64,000 nt of DNA from Pseudohalioglobus lutimaris (GCF_002866825.1 NZ_PKUS01000003.1:62001-126000), one strand, 5' to 3'. Positions 46,115-55,809 are shown, counted from the first letter of the stretch. Notes: generated from the letters alone by a model not told the origin. Numbers and translations: made by a program.

Positions 46115-47260
46115 ATGGGTATTCTAAGTGACTTAAAGGTTCTTGAATTAAGTGAAGTTTTCCAGGGGCCATTGGCGGGTCAGGTGCTTGCCGATTACGG
46201 TGCGGAAGTCATCAAAGTGGAAAAAACGCAGGGTGGCGATATTCTGCGCAACACAGACATTCATGCACTGATGAATAATTCCTTGAGCAGCCATTTTGCC
46301 GCAGCTAACCGCAATAAAAAGTCGGTTTGTATTGATATCACAACGGACAAGGGCAAAGAGGTGTTAATGGCCCTCGTCAAGGAAAGTGATGTATTTCTGC
46401 ACAACTACCGCCCCGGTGTGATGGAGCGCCTGGGCTTTGGTTACGAAGCTCTTGCCAAAATTAGCCCCAAATTGATTTACGCCGTAGCCACTGGCTATGG
46501 CGAAACCGGTCCGCTGGCCTCGTTTGGCGGTCAGGAGATGGTCATTCAGGCGCTGAGTGGCTATTGCGCCAATAACTCAGGTGACAAAGCGCCCGTTATC
46601 GTCAATGCCCCGGCCATCGATTTTGGTTCCGGCATGGTTCTTGCGCAGGGAATTCTTCTGGCCCTGATGGAGCGTGAAAAGTCGGGCAAGGGCCAGAAGG
46701 TCACCACCTCATTGCTGGGAACGGCGGCTGCGATACAGGGGATTGAAGTCGCCTCCGTATTGAATACCGGCAGGTCGATCAACTGGCTTGAAACAGGCCT
46801 GAACTTTATCTTTTCGACAACCGACGGTTGGGTGCTTGCCCTGGGCTTTTTCAAGGAAAATCCATTGGGTCTGATGTGTGAGGCGCTGGGCGTCGAGGAT
46901 ATGAGCAAAAAGCTGGGAATTGAAGCCGCCTCGGTACTTGAACTCGCCAAACACAAGAGCACCGTCGAACCGATATTGGCGGCGGCATGTAAACACCTCA
47001 GCACTGATGAACTATTGTCCCGTTTGCAAGCCAAGGACTTGTTGTGTGCACCGATTATGAGTATTGCAGATGCCATGTCGCAACCACAGATCAAGGAAAT
47101 AAACGCCCTGACTGACGTTCCCGTTAAAGGGCAAAAGAGCCTGCGGGTAGTCGATAGTCCATTGGCTTTTTCCCGCACACCAAAGCGGGAGCATAGCTCA
47201 GTACCCTTGCTCGGTGAACACACCGAGGAAGTGTTAGCTCGCCTGGGTTTGGATCAATAG
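46115..47260 (+). CDS. CoA transferase family III (CaiB/BaiF)
   Basis: A 381-residue class III CoA transferase. GPLAGQVLADYGAEVIKVEK at about residues 18-37 and NYRPGVMERLGFGYEALAKISPKLIY are standard; the catalytic Asp that forms the aspartyl-CoA ester is in NAPAIDFGSGM. It would load CoA onto the operon's carboxylic acid substrate. It starts 3 bp after the dehydrogenase stop. It is distinct from the racemase-like member at 40868-42022, which has the HDxN signature instead. Confidence 0.9.
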   Translation: MGILSDLKVLELSEVFQGPLAGQVLADYGAEVIKVEKTQGGDILRNTDIHALMNNSLSSHFAAANRNKKSVCIDITTDKGKEVLMALVKESDVFLHNYRPGVMERLGFGYEALAKISPKLIYAVATGYGETGPLASFGGQEMVIQALSGYCANNSGDKAPVIVNAPAIDFGSGMVLAQGILLALMEREKSGKGQKVTTSLLGTAAAIQGIEVASVLNTGRSINWLETGLNFIFSTTDGWVLALGFFKENPLGLMCEALGVEDMSKKLGIEAASVLELAKHKSTVEPILAAACKHLSTDELLSRLQAKDLLCAPIMSIADAMSQPQIKEINALTDVPVKGQKSLRVVDSPLAFSRTPKREHSSVPLLGEHTEEVLARLGLDQ

Positions 47261-47286
47261 TATCGAAACATCTCAGGAAAATTGAT

Positions 47287-48396
47287 ATGAAGATTACGGA
47301 TCTCACGGTAACGCTGTTTAAATGGGAGAATATCCCGCTTAAAAGCTATGATCACGCAGTTAAGAGCGTGGCAGGCACCAGTGACCTGGGTTTGGTGCGG
47401 ATAACAACAGATGAAGGCATCGAGGGCCATGCATTATTAGGTTTGTGCGTTCACCCTGCCAGCCTCGAAGCACCGTATATCATCCGTTTCCTGAAACCTA
47501 TGCTTATGGGCCAGAACCCACTGGATCGCGAGCGCCTGTTCCAGAGCATGTCCCGCATGCGGGCACAGGTCAGCACGCTGGCGGTCTGTGCTGTCGACGT
47601 CGCCTTATGGGATCTCGCGGGCAAAATCAGCGGATTGCCTGTACATGCCATGATCGGCACATTCCGCCACAAGATCCCGGTCTATGCCAGTTCAGAGCAG
47701 CACGATTCTGTTGACGGATATGTCGAACAGGCGCTTGCAGTACAGGACGCTGGTTTGCACGGTTATAAACTGCACCCCAAACAAAACTGGCGCGAGGATA
47801 TCGCCGCCTGCCAGGCCGTCCGTAAAGCGGTGGGTGACGACTTTAACCTGATGCTGGATTCTCGTTCGGCCTATGACCTTGGCGAGGCAGTGAAGGTGGG
47901 TCGCGCGATAGAGGAACTGGCTTTCCTGTGGTATGAGGATCCTCTACCCGTTACTGATATCTACAACTATGCAAAGCTCAGGGAAAGTATGGATATACCC
48001 GTGATGGCCACCGAATTTCCGGCCGGATGGCTGGATGACTATGCGCCCTGGATCATGAACAAAGCTACCGATATGTTGCGTGGCGACGTGATGATCAAAG
48101 GCGGCATTACCTCAATGCTCAAGATTGCACATCTCGCGGAAGCGTTCGCCATGAAGCTTGAAATCCATCATGGAGGCAATTCAATGAATGATGTAGCCAA
48201 TCTCCATATCCAGATGGCGATTCCGAACACCAGCTTTATGGAGGTGCTATTACCCCATGAAGCCTGGTGGCATGGGTTGGTCGAAGAAATCCAGATTGAT
48301 TCTGATGGCTTCGCCCACGCACCCGGCAAACCGGGGCTCGGATATGAGATTGATCTTGAACTCGTAGAGCGCCAGAAAATTGCGGTGTTGAGTTAA
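47287..48396 (+). CDS. Enolase superfamily (mandelate racemase group) protein
   Basis: A 369-residue protein. Metal ligands lie in FNLMLDSRSAY (Asp), LWYEDPLP (Glu) and VMATEFP (Glu); the acid/base region has YKLHPK (Lys, with His at the second Lys position of the KxK motif) and the C-terminal His in LEIHHGGNS, with FMEV following. It probably dehydrates or racemises an alpha-hydroxy acid. Last gene of the TetR-controlled plus-strand operon, 26 bp after the CoA transferase. It mirrors the second enolase-superfamily gene in the minus-strand arm (35795-36988). Confidence 0.88.
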   Translation: MKITDLTVTLFKWENIPLKSYDHAVKSVAGTSDLGLVRITTDEGIEGHALLGLCVHPASLEAPYIIRFLKPMLMGQNPLDRERLFQSMSRMRAQVSTLAVCAVDVALWDLAGKISGLPVHAMIGTFRHKIPVYASSEQHDSVDGYVEQALAVQDAGLHGYKLHPKQNWREDIAACQAVRKAVGDDFNLMLDSRSAYDLGEAVKVGRAIEELAFLWYEDPLPVTDIYNYAKLRESMDIPVMATEFPAGWLDDYAPWIMNKATDMLRGDVMIKGGITSMLKIAHLAEAFAMKLEIHHGGNSMNDVANLHIQMAIPNTSFMEVLLPHEAWWHGLVEEIQIDSDGFAHAPGKPGLGYEIDLELVERQKIAVLS

Positions 48397-48469
48397 GGGC
48401 AGTTCAAATTTCCTTTCCAACCAGGTTGCCACCGCATGGATTTCCCCACGCGTTGTCGACAGGACTTTT

Positions 48470-48496
48470 GCCGGGCCGGATATTTCCCAGCCCGGC
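48470..48496. terminator. Hairpin between convergent genes
   Basis: GCCGGGC (48470-48476) and GCCCGGC (48490-48496) form a 7-bp GC stem between the converging enolase-superfamily and beta-lactamase-fold genes. No T-run follows on either strand. Confidence 0.4.
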
Positions 48497-48499
48497 CAT

Positions 48500-49510
48500 C
48501 TAGTTGCTGGCTGGGTGGATCAAAAAATAATCATAGAGTGTTCGCGCCACCTCGGCGACAGCACGCTCACGATCGGCCGGTGGTGTGTCGCTGCCGCGGG
48601 TGAAAACCACGATAGCGAACCGGCGTCCGTCGGGCAGCGTGATGTAGCCCGCATCGTTGGCCACGCCACCCACCGTTCCTGTCTTGTGGGCCACGGGCGT
48701 ATTCCTTGGAAGCAAGCCGCCAAGGCGGTCGGGCATGGTTACGGTTCGAGCCATGGTACCCAGCAAAAACTCGGTGCTTTTCTCACTGAGAGCACTGCCG
48801 TTGTAAAGACTGATCAACAGGTTCAACATCGCACTCGGGGTCGACTTATCCAGGGGATCCGCCTCGAACCGTGGGTCTGCTGCGATGACCCTGGCCGGAT
48901 CAGCACTTGCAATGCGCGCGACCTCGGCGAGATTTTCCCGTCCCGGCTCGACGCCGTAGAAATCACGCAACAGGTCACCGGTGGAGCGGTCGACCCGCAT
49001 ACCTTCGATGCCCAGTTGTGCCAGGCGGCGGTTGACCGCCGCAGGACCGCCCGCCAATCGCAGGCAGACATCGGTGGCGGTATTGTCACTGTGGGTAATC
49101 ATAACCTCCAGCAGGTTGGCGACTGACAGCGCCACCCCCTGGTAGATAAAATTCGCCGCGATCACCTGGGAATACACCCACTCGCCATCATCGATCTCGA
49201 TCATGTCGGTGAGGCTCAGTTCGCCGGCATCGACTTTGCTGAGCAGGGCAACGGCTATCGGAATCTTGTAGGTACTGGCCATCGGGAAGGGCTGATCACC
49301 ATTGAGGAAGACCTGTGTGCCACCGGCCATATCCTGCGCGGCCACGCCCACAACACCGACCAGCCCGGCGGTAACGGCTTCAAGGGCAGCGGCCACCTTG
49401 CCGGATATTGCATCATTCGTGGTCGGCTGCGGTTGGCCAAGGACGTTTGCAGCAGCCAGCACCGTGCAGAAGGCTATGCCAAGCAGTCCGGGTATAACGT
49501 TTCTGTTCAT
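48500..49510 (-). CDS. Class A beta-lactamase-fold serine hydrolase, second copy
   Basis: A 336-residue exported protein similar to the one at 20207-21205: STYK in PMASTYKIPIAVALL, SDN in ITHSDNTATD, KTG in VAHKTGTVGGVANDAGYITLPDGRRFAI. It shares the expanded omega-loop region (VDRSTGDLLRD to DKSTPSAM, over 40 residues) with no evident Glu166 counterpart. Start ATG 49510 follows GAGGGAA by about 8 bp and is followed by a signal peptide. It stands alone beside a transporter and may be scavenging or cell-wall related rather than a resistance gene. Confidence 0.88.
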   Translation of the reverse strand: MNRNVIPGLLGIAFCTVLAAANVLGQPQPTTNDAISGKVAAALEAVTAGLVGVVGVAAQDMAGGTQVFLNGDQPFPMASTYKIPIAVALLSKVDAGELSLTDMIEIDDGEWVYSQVIAANFIYQGVALSVANLLEVMITHSDNTATDVCLRLAGGPAAVNRRLAQLGIEGMRVDRSTGDLLRDFYGVEPGRENLAEVARIASADPARVIAADPRFEADPLDKSTPSAMLNLLISLYNGSALSEKSTEFLLGTMARTVTMPDRLGGLLPRNTPVAHKTGTVGGVANDAGYITLPDGRRFAIVVFTRGSDTPPADRERAVAEVARTLYDYFLIHPASN

Positions 49511-49595
49511 TGGGAGTTCCCTCGTGTAGCAGTTTGCGACATCGAACCTGTAAGCTGGCGGCGGATTCTCAGTGAACTTGTCTCGATCACAACTT

Positions 49596-49796
49596 TTATG
49601 CACCCCTGACGCCCAGTCGATCCCGGGCTTCCTGCAAAAGAATACGGGCTTGCTCAGGCTCTGACAGCCGCCCCTTGGCCAATGCTCTTTCGAGGATCAC
49701 TCGCGCCCGCCCCCATTCGTGGCTGGCCAGATGGCGCATGGCAAGATTCACATCGATGTCGCCACTAATCGACTTACGACATAAAAATTGGAGCAT
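49596..49796 (-). CDS. Small TPR-like helical protein
   Basis: A 66-residue protein starting 3 bp after the transporter stop, so probably translationally coupled to it. The segment LAMRHLASHEWGRARVILERALAKGRLSEPEQARILLQEARDRLG has the spacing of a single TPR-like helical hairpin. It has no signal peptide or membrane segment. The tight coupling to a membrane transporter makes a real gene likely, but I do not recognise a family. Confidence 0.6.
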   Translation of the reverse strand: MLQFLCRKSISGDIDVNLAMRHLASHEWGRARVILERALAKGRLSEPEQARILLQEARDRLGVRGA

Positions 49797-49799
49797 TTT

Positions 49800-50891
49800 T
49801 CAGCCCATTTCTGACGATTTCATTATTTTCACGAGACCCAGGGTACAAATGGGAATGATATAGACCAGCGCAAAGCCTACAGATAATGCGGAATACCCTT
49901 TGGCCACCAGGGAGACGATTCCCAGTGAGCCCAACAGTCCACCCAGGCCTAGCGTCACTATTGCTATACCGGCCCTGGCCGGATGTCCCAGCGCTTCGTC
50001 CTCGCCGGGCTTCAGCACCGCCTCAATACGCTCTATAAATCCCTGCACCAGCCCCGCACCGGTTTCTACCAGGGTGCCGAGCAAAGCGACCAGGAAAATA
50101 CCCAGCAACAGGGGCGTGGTGTACTGGGACATCATCCAGTAGTTGGGTACGGGTTCATCCAGGACAGCGGGATACCCTACTGCATAGCTGACGTGAAACA
50201 GGATCGCAGGGATCATCACCGCCAGGCCGGTGACCAGGCCAGCCAGTATAGCTTCCGCCCGCGAACGTATTGCCCGGGTAGAGAACAGCAGAACAGGTGC
50301 TATGGCAAGGTTGTACATGGCATAGAGGACGCCGCCCTGTAGCCAACCCACCTCCACCGCACCATTTTCTACAGCATGTAGAACATCTACATCACCATGG
50401 TCCATCACCTGAATAAAATAGGCCACAAACACCAGGTACATGCCGATAGACCACAGGGTGAGTACTTTTTCCACTGCCTCGCGGCCGAAGTACACCAGCG
50501 CAATCACCAGCACCAGCACCCCAGCCATGCCCACAAGGCTGGAAATTCCAAACTCCTCCTCGAGAATATTGCCCGCAGCCGAACCAACCACACCCAGCAC
50601 CAGCAGGAACAACAGCAGGTAAAGAATCTCGAAGCAGATCCAGAATGGACCGATGAGTTTGCCAAAAAACGTTCGGTAGTCGTAAACCTGGAACACTCGC
50701 GCGAACTCGTAAGTGCAGGCCAATACCAGGGCAAACACACAGGAGGCAACGCCTATACCCAGCAGTCCCCCCAACAGGCCGTAGCGGGTGAAGAATTCCA
50801 CCACCTCGCGACCGGTACCGTAGCCGCCGCCCATAACCACAGAAACAAATACCGCGGCGGGAACAATATAGACCTGCATGCAGCGGTTCAC
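49800..50891 (-). CDS. YkvI family membrane protein (APC-superfamily transporter-like)
   Basis: A 363-residue polytopic membrane protein with about ten hydrophobic segments. The N-terminal VSVVMGGGYGTGREVVEFF is the unwound-helix substrate-site motif of YkvI proteins, which belong with amino-acid transporters of the LeuT/APC fold. GTG 50891 has GGGGAGG 7 bp upstream. It lies next to the oxidase/RidA/TonB receptor set and may carry an amino acid or amine across the inner membrane (inference). Confidence 0.85.
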   Translation of the reverse strand: MNRCMQVYIVPAAVFVSVVMGGGYGTGREVVEFFTRYGLLGGLLGIGVASCVFALVLACTYEFARVFQVYDYRTFFGKLIGPFWICFEILYLLLFLLVLGVVGSAAGNILEEEFGISSLVGMAGVLVLVIALVYFGREAVEKVLTLWSIGMYLVFVAYFIQVMDHGDVDVLHAVENGAVEVGWLQGGVLYAMYNLAIAPVLLFSTRAIRSRAEAILAGLVTGLAVMIPAILFHVSYAVGYPAVLDEPVPNYWMMSQYTTPLLLGIFLVALLGTLVETGAGLVQGFIERIEAVLKPGEDEALGHPARAGIAIVTLGLGGLLGSLGIVSLVAKGYSALSVGFALVYIIPICTLGLVKIMKSSEMG

Positions 50892-51015
50892 TGGGAAGCC
50901 TCCCCCCGCTTTATCTTTTGGACCGAGCGATGTTCGGCGCAGCGGAAAGAGCTGCGCCTCGCAGACGCCCGGTGTTTATTCACATCACGATACCAGCACC
51001 GATAGGGAGTAATGC

Positions 51016-53253
51016 CTATTGCCCCAGGTAGTACTTGAATTCGAGCCCGTAGAGCCGCGGCATACCCCAGATGACACGTTCGACTGACGTGAGACTGGCC
51101 ACACTGTGATTGATGATGTATTCATCGTCGCCGATGTTGCGAATCCAGGCTGCCACCTGCCAGCGATCACTTGGCGGATTATAGGTAACGCGTGCATTCC
51201 AAAGATCATAATCGGGAATCAGCTGGGTCTTATCGTTTTCTGGACCACTGTAGCTATCATCCTGATAGGTATAGTCAACATTGAAGGTCAGCTCACCTGC
51301 GTCACCTATGGGCTGAATATATTGTACGCCGGCGTATAGCTTCCATTCCGGCGCATAACTCAGATCATTGCCGTTGTAATTCTCGGGCTGGGTAGGGTCG
51401 ATTGCCGATATGGGATTGTCGAACTTGTCATAGGTGGCATCCAGGTAGGTGGCATTCAAGGTGAGCTGCAAAGTATCAGTAGGCAGCCAGACGGTTTCCA
51501 CCTCCACTCCCTGGCTGGTCGCCTCACCGGCATTGGAGACAATCTGCACCGAGGTGTTTCCAACCGGGACACGCTGGAACAGCTGGAAATCAGAATATTC
51601 CTGATAAAACACATCCGCGTTGAAGCGCACAGCACCATCAGCCAGTGTCGACTTGATACCTATTTCGTAGGCATCAACGTACTCTGAGTCAAACTGGATG
51701 GCCGGCAGGTAGGGGTTGAAGTCACCGTTGAATCCACCGCTCTGGTTACCACGAGAGTACTTCGCGTAGTACATTACATCATCGTTCACCATATAGTTAA
51801 TACCCAGCGTCGGCGACCAGAAGCTGTCACTGTAGGTGTCCTTATAGGTAAGATTAAGAGCGGCCAGCGCCGAACCCGGCGCCTGGGAACCTAGAAACGC
51901 CGCGGTAGCGGGGTCGAAGCCCAGTAAATTCTCAAAGATGAACGCTGCACCGGCGGGGTCTTCCGGGGTATTCACCTGTTCGAAATCAAAGTCCTTTTCC
52001 TCGTCGGTAAAGCGCAATCCGGCTGTCAGCTCCAACTTCTCTGTCAGGCGGTAGTTGCCATGGATATATGCGGCATAGCTGGTGACATCGTTCTGGCTGG
52101 GAATCGCAATAACTCCACCGAGTTGCGGCACGGGCAGCAGTGGCGCGCCGAGCAACAGATTACGACCCGTGGAAGTACTACTCTCGAAGTAATAGAGACC
52201 CGCAACCCAATCAAAGGCGTCATACTTCGGCGAAACGATGCGGAATTCCTGGGAAAACTGGTCACCATCCTCGTCAAAGGTGGTCTGGAATGCATCGAAC
52301 GCCGGTGTAAAGTCCTCGTCTCCTACCAGCGTGTATTCATTCTCCCGATAGGCTGAGATGGACGATAGTGTGTAATCGCTTTCGGTGTTGTAATTGAGCG
52401 TCAGGGCTGTGCCCCAGAACTCCACCGTGTCATTCTCTTCATCTTTGGCGGTAGTGTAAGCTGGAAAAGATTCCAGCGTATAAACCGGCATGTCGCTATC
52501 CGACTTGCCCCAATCTCCGGCCAGGATAATTTCCAGCTGCTCACTCGGCAGAGCGCGAAGCTGGCCGCGTGCGCCTTCCTGTGACCAGTCACCTACGTCC
52601 TTGTTGAGCGCGATATTATCGAACCATCCATCGCGTTCCTGTTTCGAATACGCGATAGAACCAAATACGGTGTCGGCCAACGGGCCACTCACTAACCCCG
52701 ACACTGTCCAGTAGCCTTCGTTGCCAATGCCGGCCTTCACCTCTCCCGTGAGCTCGTCGGAGGCCTTTTTCGTATTCAGGTTTATCGCGCCGGACACCGT
52801 ATTCTTCCCAAATAGCGTGCCCTGTGGACCGCGCAGAATCTCCACGCTCTCCAGGCCCAGCAACGGCTGGTTTGCCGATGACGAACGCCCCTGATAGACG
52901 CCGTCAATATACACACCCATGCGCGCATCGATACCAATATTGCGAGAAAAATCAACGACGCCGCGGATGCCGCTGGTCTGATTACTGCCCGGAATCCCAC
53001 CAGTACTCAGAGACGGTGCGCTCTTGGCCAGGTCAAACAATTCGGTAGCGCCCAGCTTCTCCATACCGTCGGCGCTGAAGGCCTGGATGCTGATAGGCAC
53101 ATCCTGACTGCTTTCGCTACGTTTCTGGGCCGTGACTATCACTTCCTCCAGTGCGAAAGTCGAAGTTTTTCCTCCCTGGGCCTGTGCCTGGGTGGTGGTT
53201 ACGGCAAGTGCCGCGAGGGCACCGATATTCAAAGCCAGGATTGTCTTACGCAT
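51016..53253 (-). CDS. TonB-dependent outer membrane receptor
   Basis: A 745-residue receptor. Signal peptide ends TTTQAQAQ; a TonB-box-like EEVIVTAQKRSESSQDVP follows; the plug has MGVYIDGVYQGR and LESVEILRGPQGTLFGKNTVSGAINL; the barrel ends LYGLEFKYYLGQ. Start ATG 53253 has GAGGAACAG about 8 bp upstream; a longer frame to 53286 is possible. Its plug is of the same broad class as the receptor at 3703-5946, and both sit next to FAD oxidase and Rid genes. It precedes a transporter gene and follows the oxidase on the same strand. Confidence 0.95.
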   Translation of the reverse strand: MRKTILALNIGALAALAVTTTQAQAQGGKTSTFALEEVIVTAQKRSESSQDVPISIQAFSADGMEKLGATELFDLAKSAPSLSTGGIPGSNQTSGIRGVVDFSRNIGIDARMGVYIDGVYQGRSSSANQPLLGLESVEILRGPQGTLFGKNTVSGAINLNTKKASDELTGEVKAGIGNEGYWTVSGLVSGPLADTVFGSIAYSKQERDGWFDNIALNKDVGDWSQEGARGQLRALPSEQLEIILAGDWGKSDSDMPVYTLESFPAYTTAKDEENDTVEFWGTALTLNYNTESDYTLSSISAYRENEYTLVGDEDFTPAFDAFQTTFDEDGDQFSQEFRIVSPKYDAFDWVAGLYYFESSTSTGRNLLLGAPLLPVPQLGGVIAIPSQNDVTSYAAYIHGNYRLTEKLELTAGLRFTDEEKDFDFEQVNTPEDPAGAAFIFENLLGFDPATAAFLGSQAPGSALAALNLTYKDTYSDSFWSPTLGINYMVNDDVMYYAKYSRGNQSGGFNGDFNPYLPAIQFDSEYVDAYEIGIKSTLADGAVRFNADVFYQEYSDFQLFQRVPVGNTSVQIVSNAGEATSQGVEVETVWLPTDTLQLTLNATYLDATYDKFDNPISAIDPTQPENYNGNDLSYAPEWKLYAGVQYIQPIGDAGELTFNVDYTYQDDSYSGPENDKTQLIPDYDLWNARVTYNPPSDRWQVAAWIRNIGDDEYIINHSVASLTSVERVIWGMPRLYGLEFKYYLGQ

Positions 53254-53275
53254 GGTGCTGTTCCTCAGAGTGGTT

Positions 53276-54457
53276 TTATTGTGCAAAATTGGTTTGGGGG
53301 TGAGATTTTTTGGTTACGGTTTCAAGCCCTTCGAGTCGCCGCGGAGATACCCAGGCGGGGTCAAAGCCCACCTGTTCGAGGTCGACCGGCAAGCCGCTGC
53401 CCAGCAGTAGAGAGGCCGCCAGCCTCGCCGCGGCGGGTGCTGTCTGTATACCGTGGCCGCCCTGCCCCGCCAGCCAGAAAAACCCCTCGGAATCAGGTGC
53501 AAAGCCGATCACCGGTGTGCGGTCGGCGACGAAATTGCGCAGGCCGGCCCAGCTGTGTTTGACCTGCCGCACCTCGAGTTGCAGTGCTTGTTGGGCGTAG
53601 TGCACGGCATAGGCGATATCCAGTTCCTCGGGTTGCGCATCGCAGGCCCGCGAGGGATGTTCATCGGCGGGTGAGGCGAGGATCAGCCCCGCATCCGGCT
53701 TCAGGTAGAACGAACCGTCACTCGCCATGACCAGCGGCCAGCCCGACACATCGCACCCGGCAGGCGGATCCAGCAGCACGGCGGTGCGGCGAAGTGGGGT
53801 CAGGCCAATACCATCAACGCCTGCCAATGCCGCCACTTCATCGGCCCACGCGCCCGCTGCATTGACCAGCAACGGCGCCGAGTAGCTTGCGTCGGGGGTC
53901 TCGACACACCAGGCAGCGCCCCTGCGTTCAAGTCCGGATATAGCAACGTTACTCAACAGCCTGCCGCCCCGCTCACGCAGGGCTCGCAGGTAACCTTCAT
54001 GCAGCGCGTGCACATCCATATCGAACACATCGGGTTCGTACCAGCCGGTCGCCGCATAGTCATCATTCACGATAGGCAACTGGCGCCTGATGAAGTCCGT
54101 ATCCGCACGAAAGATTGTGGGAATACTTTGCTGCAATGAGGACCACTCCTGGTCCATGGCGGCTTCTTCGCCAGGTGCGCAAAGCACCAGCAGACCCCTG
54201 CGGTGCAACAGGGTCTTCGTCCGAAAAATCTCAGATGGGTCGAGCAGGAAATCGAGACTGCATTTAGTCAGTAAAGAAAGACTAGGGTTATCATGGCCGT
54301 AGGACGGTATAAAAGCTGCGGCCGAGCGGCCGGTGGAGTGGTAACCCGGCTGCTCCTCGCGCTCCAGCAGCAGTACGCGTGCCTGGCCACTGAGCTCCCC
54401 AGCGATGGAAGCGCCGGCCATTCCCGCGCCCACTATTATTATGTCAAAGGTTTCCAC
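53276..54457 (-). CDS. FAD-dependent amino acid dehydrogenase (DadA/DAO-like)
   Basis: A 393-residue flavoprotein. FDIIIVGAGMAGASIAGEL begins the FAD site at about residue 4; EREEQPGYHSTGRSAAAFIPSYG is the flavin-contacting second block; the C-terminal FWLAGQGGHGIQTAPAAARLAASLLLG closes the site. It belongs to the DAO/DadA superfamily, oxidising D-amino acids or related amines. GTG 54457 places the Rossmann motif at the N-terminus as usual; the frame extends to 54505 without a better start. It forms an operon-like set with RidA and the XRE-cupin regulator, transcribed towards the TonB receptor. Confidence 0.88.
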   Translation of the reverse strand: METFDIIIVGAGMAGASIAGELSGQARVLLLEREEQPGYHSTGRSAAAFIPSYGHDNPSLSLLTKCSLDFLLDPSEIFRTKTLLHRRGLLVLCAPGEEAAMDQEWSSLQQSIPTIFRADTDFIRRQLPIVNDDYAATGWYEPDVFDMDVHALHEGYLRALRERGGRLLSNVAISGLERRGAAWCVETPDASYSAPLLVNAAGAWADEVAALAGVDGIGLTPLRRTAVLLDPPAGCDVSGWPLVMASDGSFYLKPDAGLILASPADEHPSRACDAQPEELDIAYAVHYAQQALQLEVRQVKHSWAGLRNFVADRTPVIGFAPDSEGFFWLAGQGGHGIQTAPAAARLAASLLLGSGLPVDLEQVGFDPAWVSPRRLEGLETVTKKSHPQTNFAQ

Positions 54458-54593
54458 AGCGCCTGAATGTCCGCATCGCAACCTGCTATTTGCAGAACAT
54501 AGCACATTTTTTCGTATTCGAAAACTTTATTCGAAAAATATTCTGGCCTGGGAATTTCCTTGGCCTGGAATCCAAAGGGGGAGTGCCTATACC

Positions 54594-54980
54594 TCAGTAG
54601 GCCGCGATGGCCTCTATCTCGACTTTTGCGCCCGGAAGCATAAGATCAGACCGCACCGTCGAACGCGCGGGGCGGTGCTCGCCAAAAAACTCACTGTAGG
54701 TCGCATTGAATCCGCTGAAATCCGCAGGATCAGTAAGCCAGATAGTGACCTTCACCACATCCTGCAGGGACAGACCCTCACCCTTCAGCAGTCGACGAAT
54801 ATTCTCGAGGCACAAACGCGTCTGATCGGCGATATCGCCCGTGTGCAATTTACCCGCCTCATCAAAAGCGAGTTGCCCGGAAGTGAATAAAAATCCCGCA
54901 GCGGCGTAGGCAGCCGAAAGTGGGGCGATACTGCCATCGGGCAATGCGATCTCTTTTCCTACGCGTCGTTTTTCAGTCAT
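54594..54980 (-). CDS. ridA: RidA family reactive-imine deaminase
   Basis: A 128-residue Rid protein with GFLFTSGQLAFDEAGKL, ENIRRLLKGEGLSLQDVVKVTIWL, and the active-site Arg in RPARSTVRSDLMLPGAKVEIEAIA, as in canonical RidA. It would hydrolyse imines released by the adjacent FAD oxidase to keto acids and ammonia. It starts within the regulator stop (4-bp overlap). Unlike the Rid protein at 1403-1810 it keeps the catalytic Arg. Confidence 0.93.
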   Translation of the reverse strand: MTEKRRVGKEIALPDGSIAPLSAAYAAAGFLFTSGQLAFDEAGKLHTGDIADQTRLCLENIRRLLKGEGLSLQDVVKVTIWLTDPADFSGFNATYSEFFGEHRPARSTVRSDLMLPGAKVEIEAIAAY

Positions 54981-55636
54981 CGTACCTGCCTCTGTCTGGG
55001 GCGAAATGTGTCAGACACGTTCTCATAACCTTGCAGGGACATGCTGATCAGAATCTCGGCGTGCTTGCGCCCGAGCGATACATAATGGTGCCCCATCGAC
55101 GAATCAAACAGGATACTGTCGCCGGCCTTGAGTTGGACCGGCTGGTAAAGCTCTGTATGCAATTCCAGGCGGCCACTGAGCACGTACACAAATTCTTGCC
55201 CCTTGTGACGATGCCAGGGTAGTTCAGGGTCAAATTCATGGGATTTCACCACGCCTTTCAGGTAACCCTGCTGGTGATTGGTCACCTCACTGCACAACAC
55301 CTCATACGCCACATCGGGTGTGTCGAAGAGGGCACCTTGCCCACCAATGGTGATGGTGCGCCTGCCTTGCATGCGACTCCCCGGATTAGTCAGGTCAGTT
55401 ACCGGTAGACCGAGCCCATTGGCAAGTTTATTGACGCTAGTGAAGTTCAGGTCTGTCTTGCCGTGCTCCAGTTTCGATAGCGTGCCGACGGAGATGCCGG
55501 TGCGCGCGGCAACCTCGGCCAGCGTCCAGTCGTGCTCTTTGCGCAATTCGCGCAGACGGCGCCCGATCGGGTTAACGGCTTTAGCGCTCGACCCGGGATC
55601 GGTAAGCTTTTTTTTCTTATTACCGGCGTCACCCAA
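54977..55636 (-). CDS. XRE-cupin transcriptional regulator
   Basis: A 219-residue regulator: HTH at about residues 24-75 (IGRRLRELRKEHDWTLAEVAARTGISVGTLSKLEHGKTDL), then a cupin domain with the metal-site pattern LPWHRHKGQEFVYVLSGRLELH and GHHYVSLG. This two-domain type (as in PuuR and other amine/amino-acid regulators) senses a small ligand in the cupin and usually represses adjacent oxidase genes. It is first in the regulator-RidA-oxidase set, so it probably controls that set. A Lys-rich KKKKLTD segment precedes the HTH. Confidence 0.92.
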   Translation of the reverse strand: MGDAGNKKKKLTDPGSSAKAVNPIGRRLRELRKEHDWTLAEVAARTGISVGTLSKLEHGKTDLNFTSVNKLANGLGLPVTDLTNPGSRMQGRRTITIGGQGALFDTPDVAYEVLCSEVTNHQQGYLKGVVKSHEFDPELPWHRHKGQEFVYVLSGRLELHTELYQPVQLKAGDSILFDSSMGHHYVSLGRKHAEILISMSLQGYENVSDTFRPRQRQVR

Positions 55637-55768
55637 ATCTGAACTCCTCTTACATCACAGGGGCTGATCTCGCCACACGTTGCACACTACACGATTTTTT
55701 TCGATAAAGAAATATCATTATCGTTATCCCCCGATAATGGCGGCTTCCCGATTACTCGCCAAATGTAC

Positions 55769-55809
55769 CCCGCACCTTGCTATTGCAACATCGCATCGCA
55801 AGGTGCGGG
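55769..55809. repeat. 12-bp inverted repeat
   Basis: CCCGCACCTTGC (55769-55780) and GCAAGGTGCGGG (55798-55809) form a perfect 12-bp stem with a 17-base loop, between the XRE-cupin promoter region and the IS3 element. It could be a terminator of lost upstream genes or a protein site. Confidence 0.6.
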
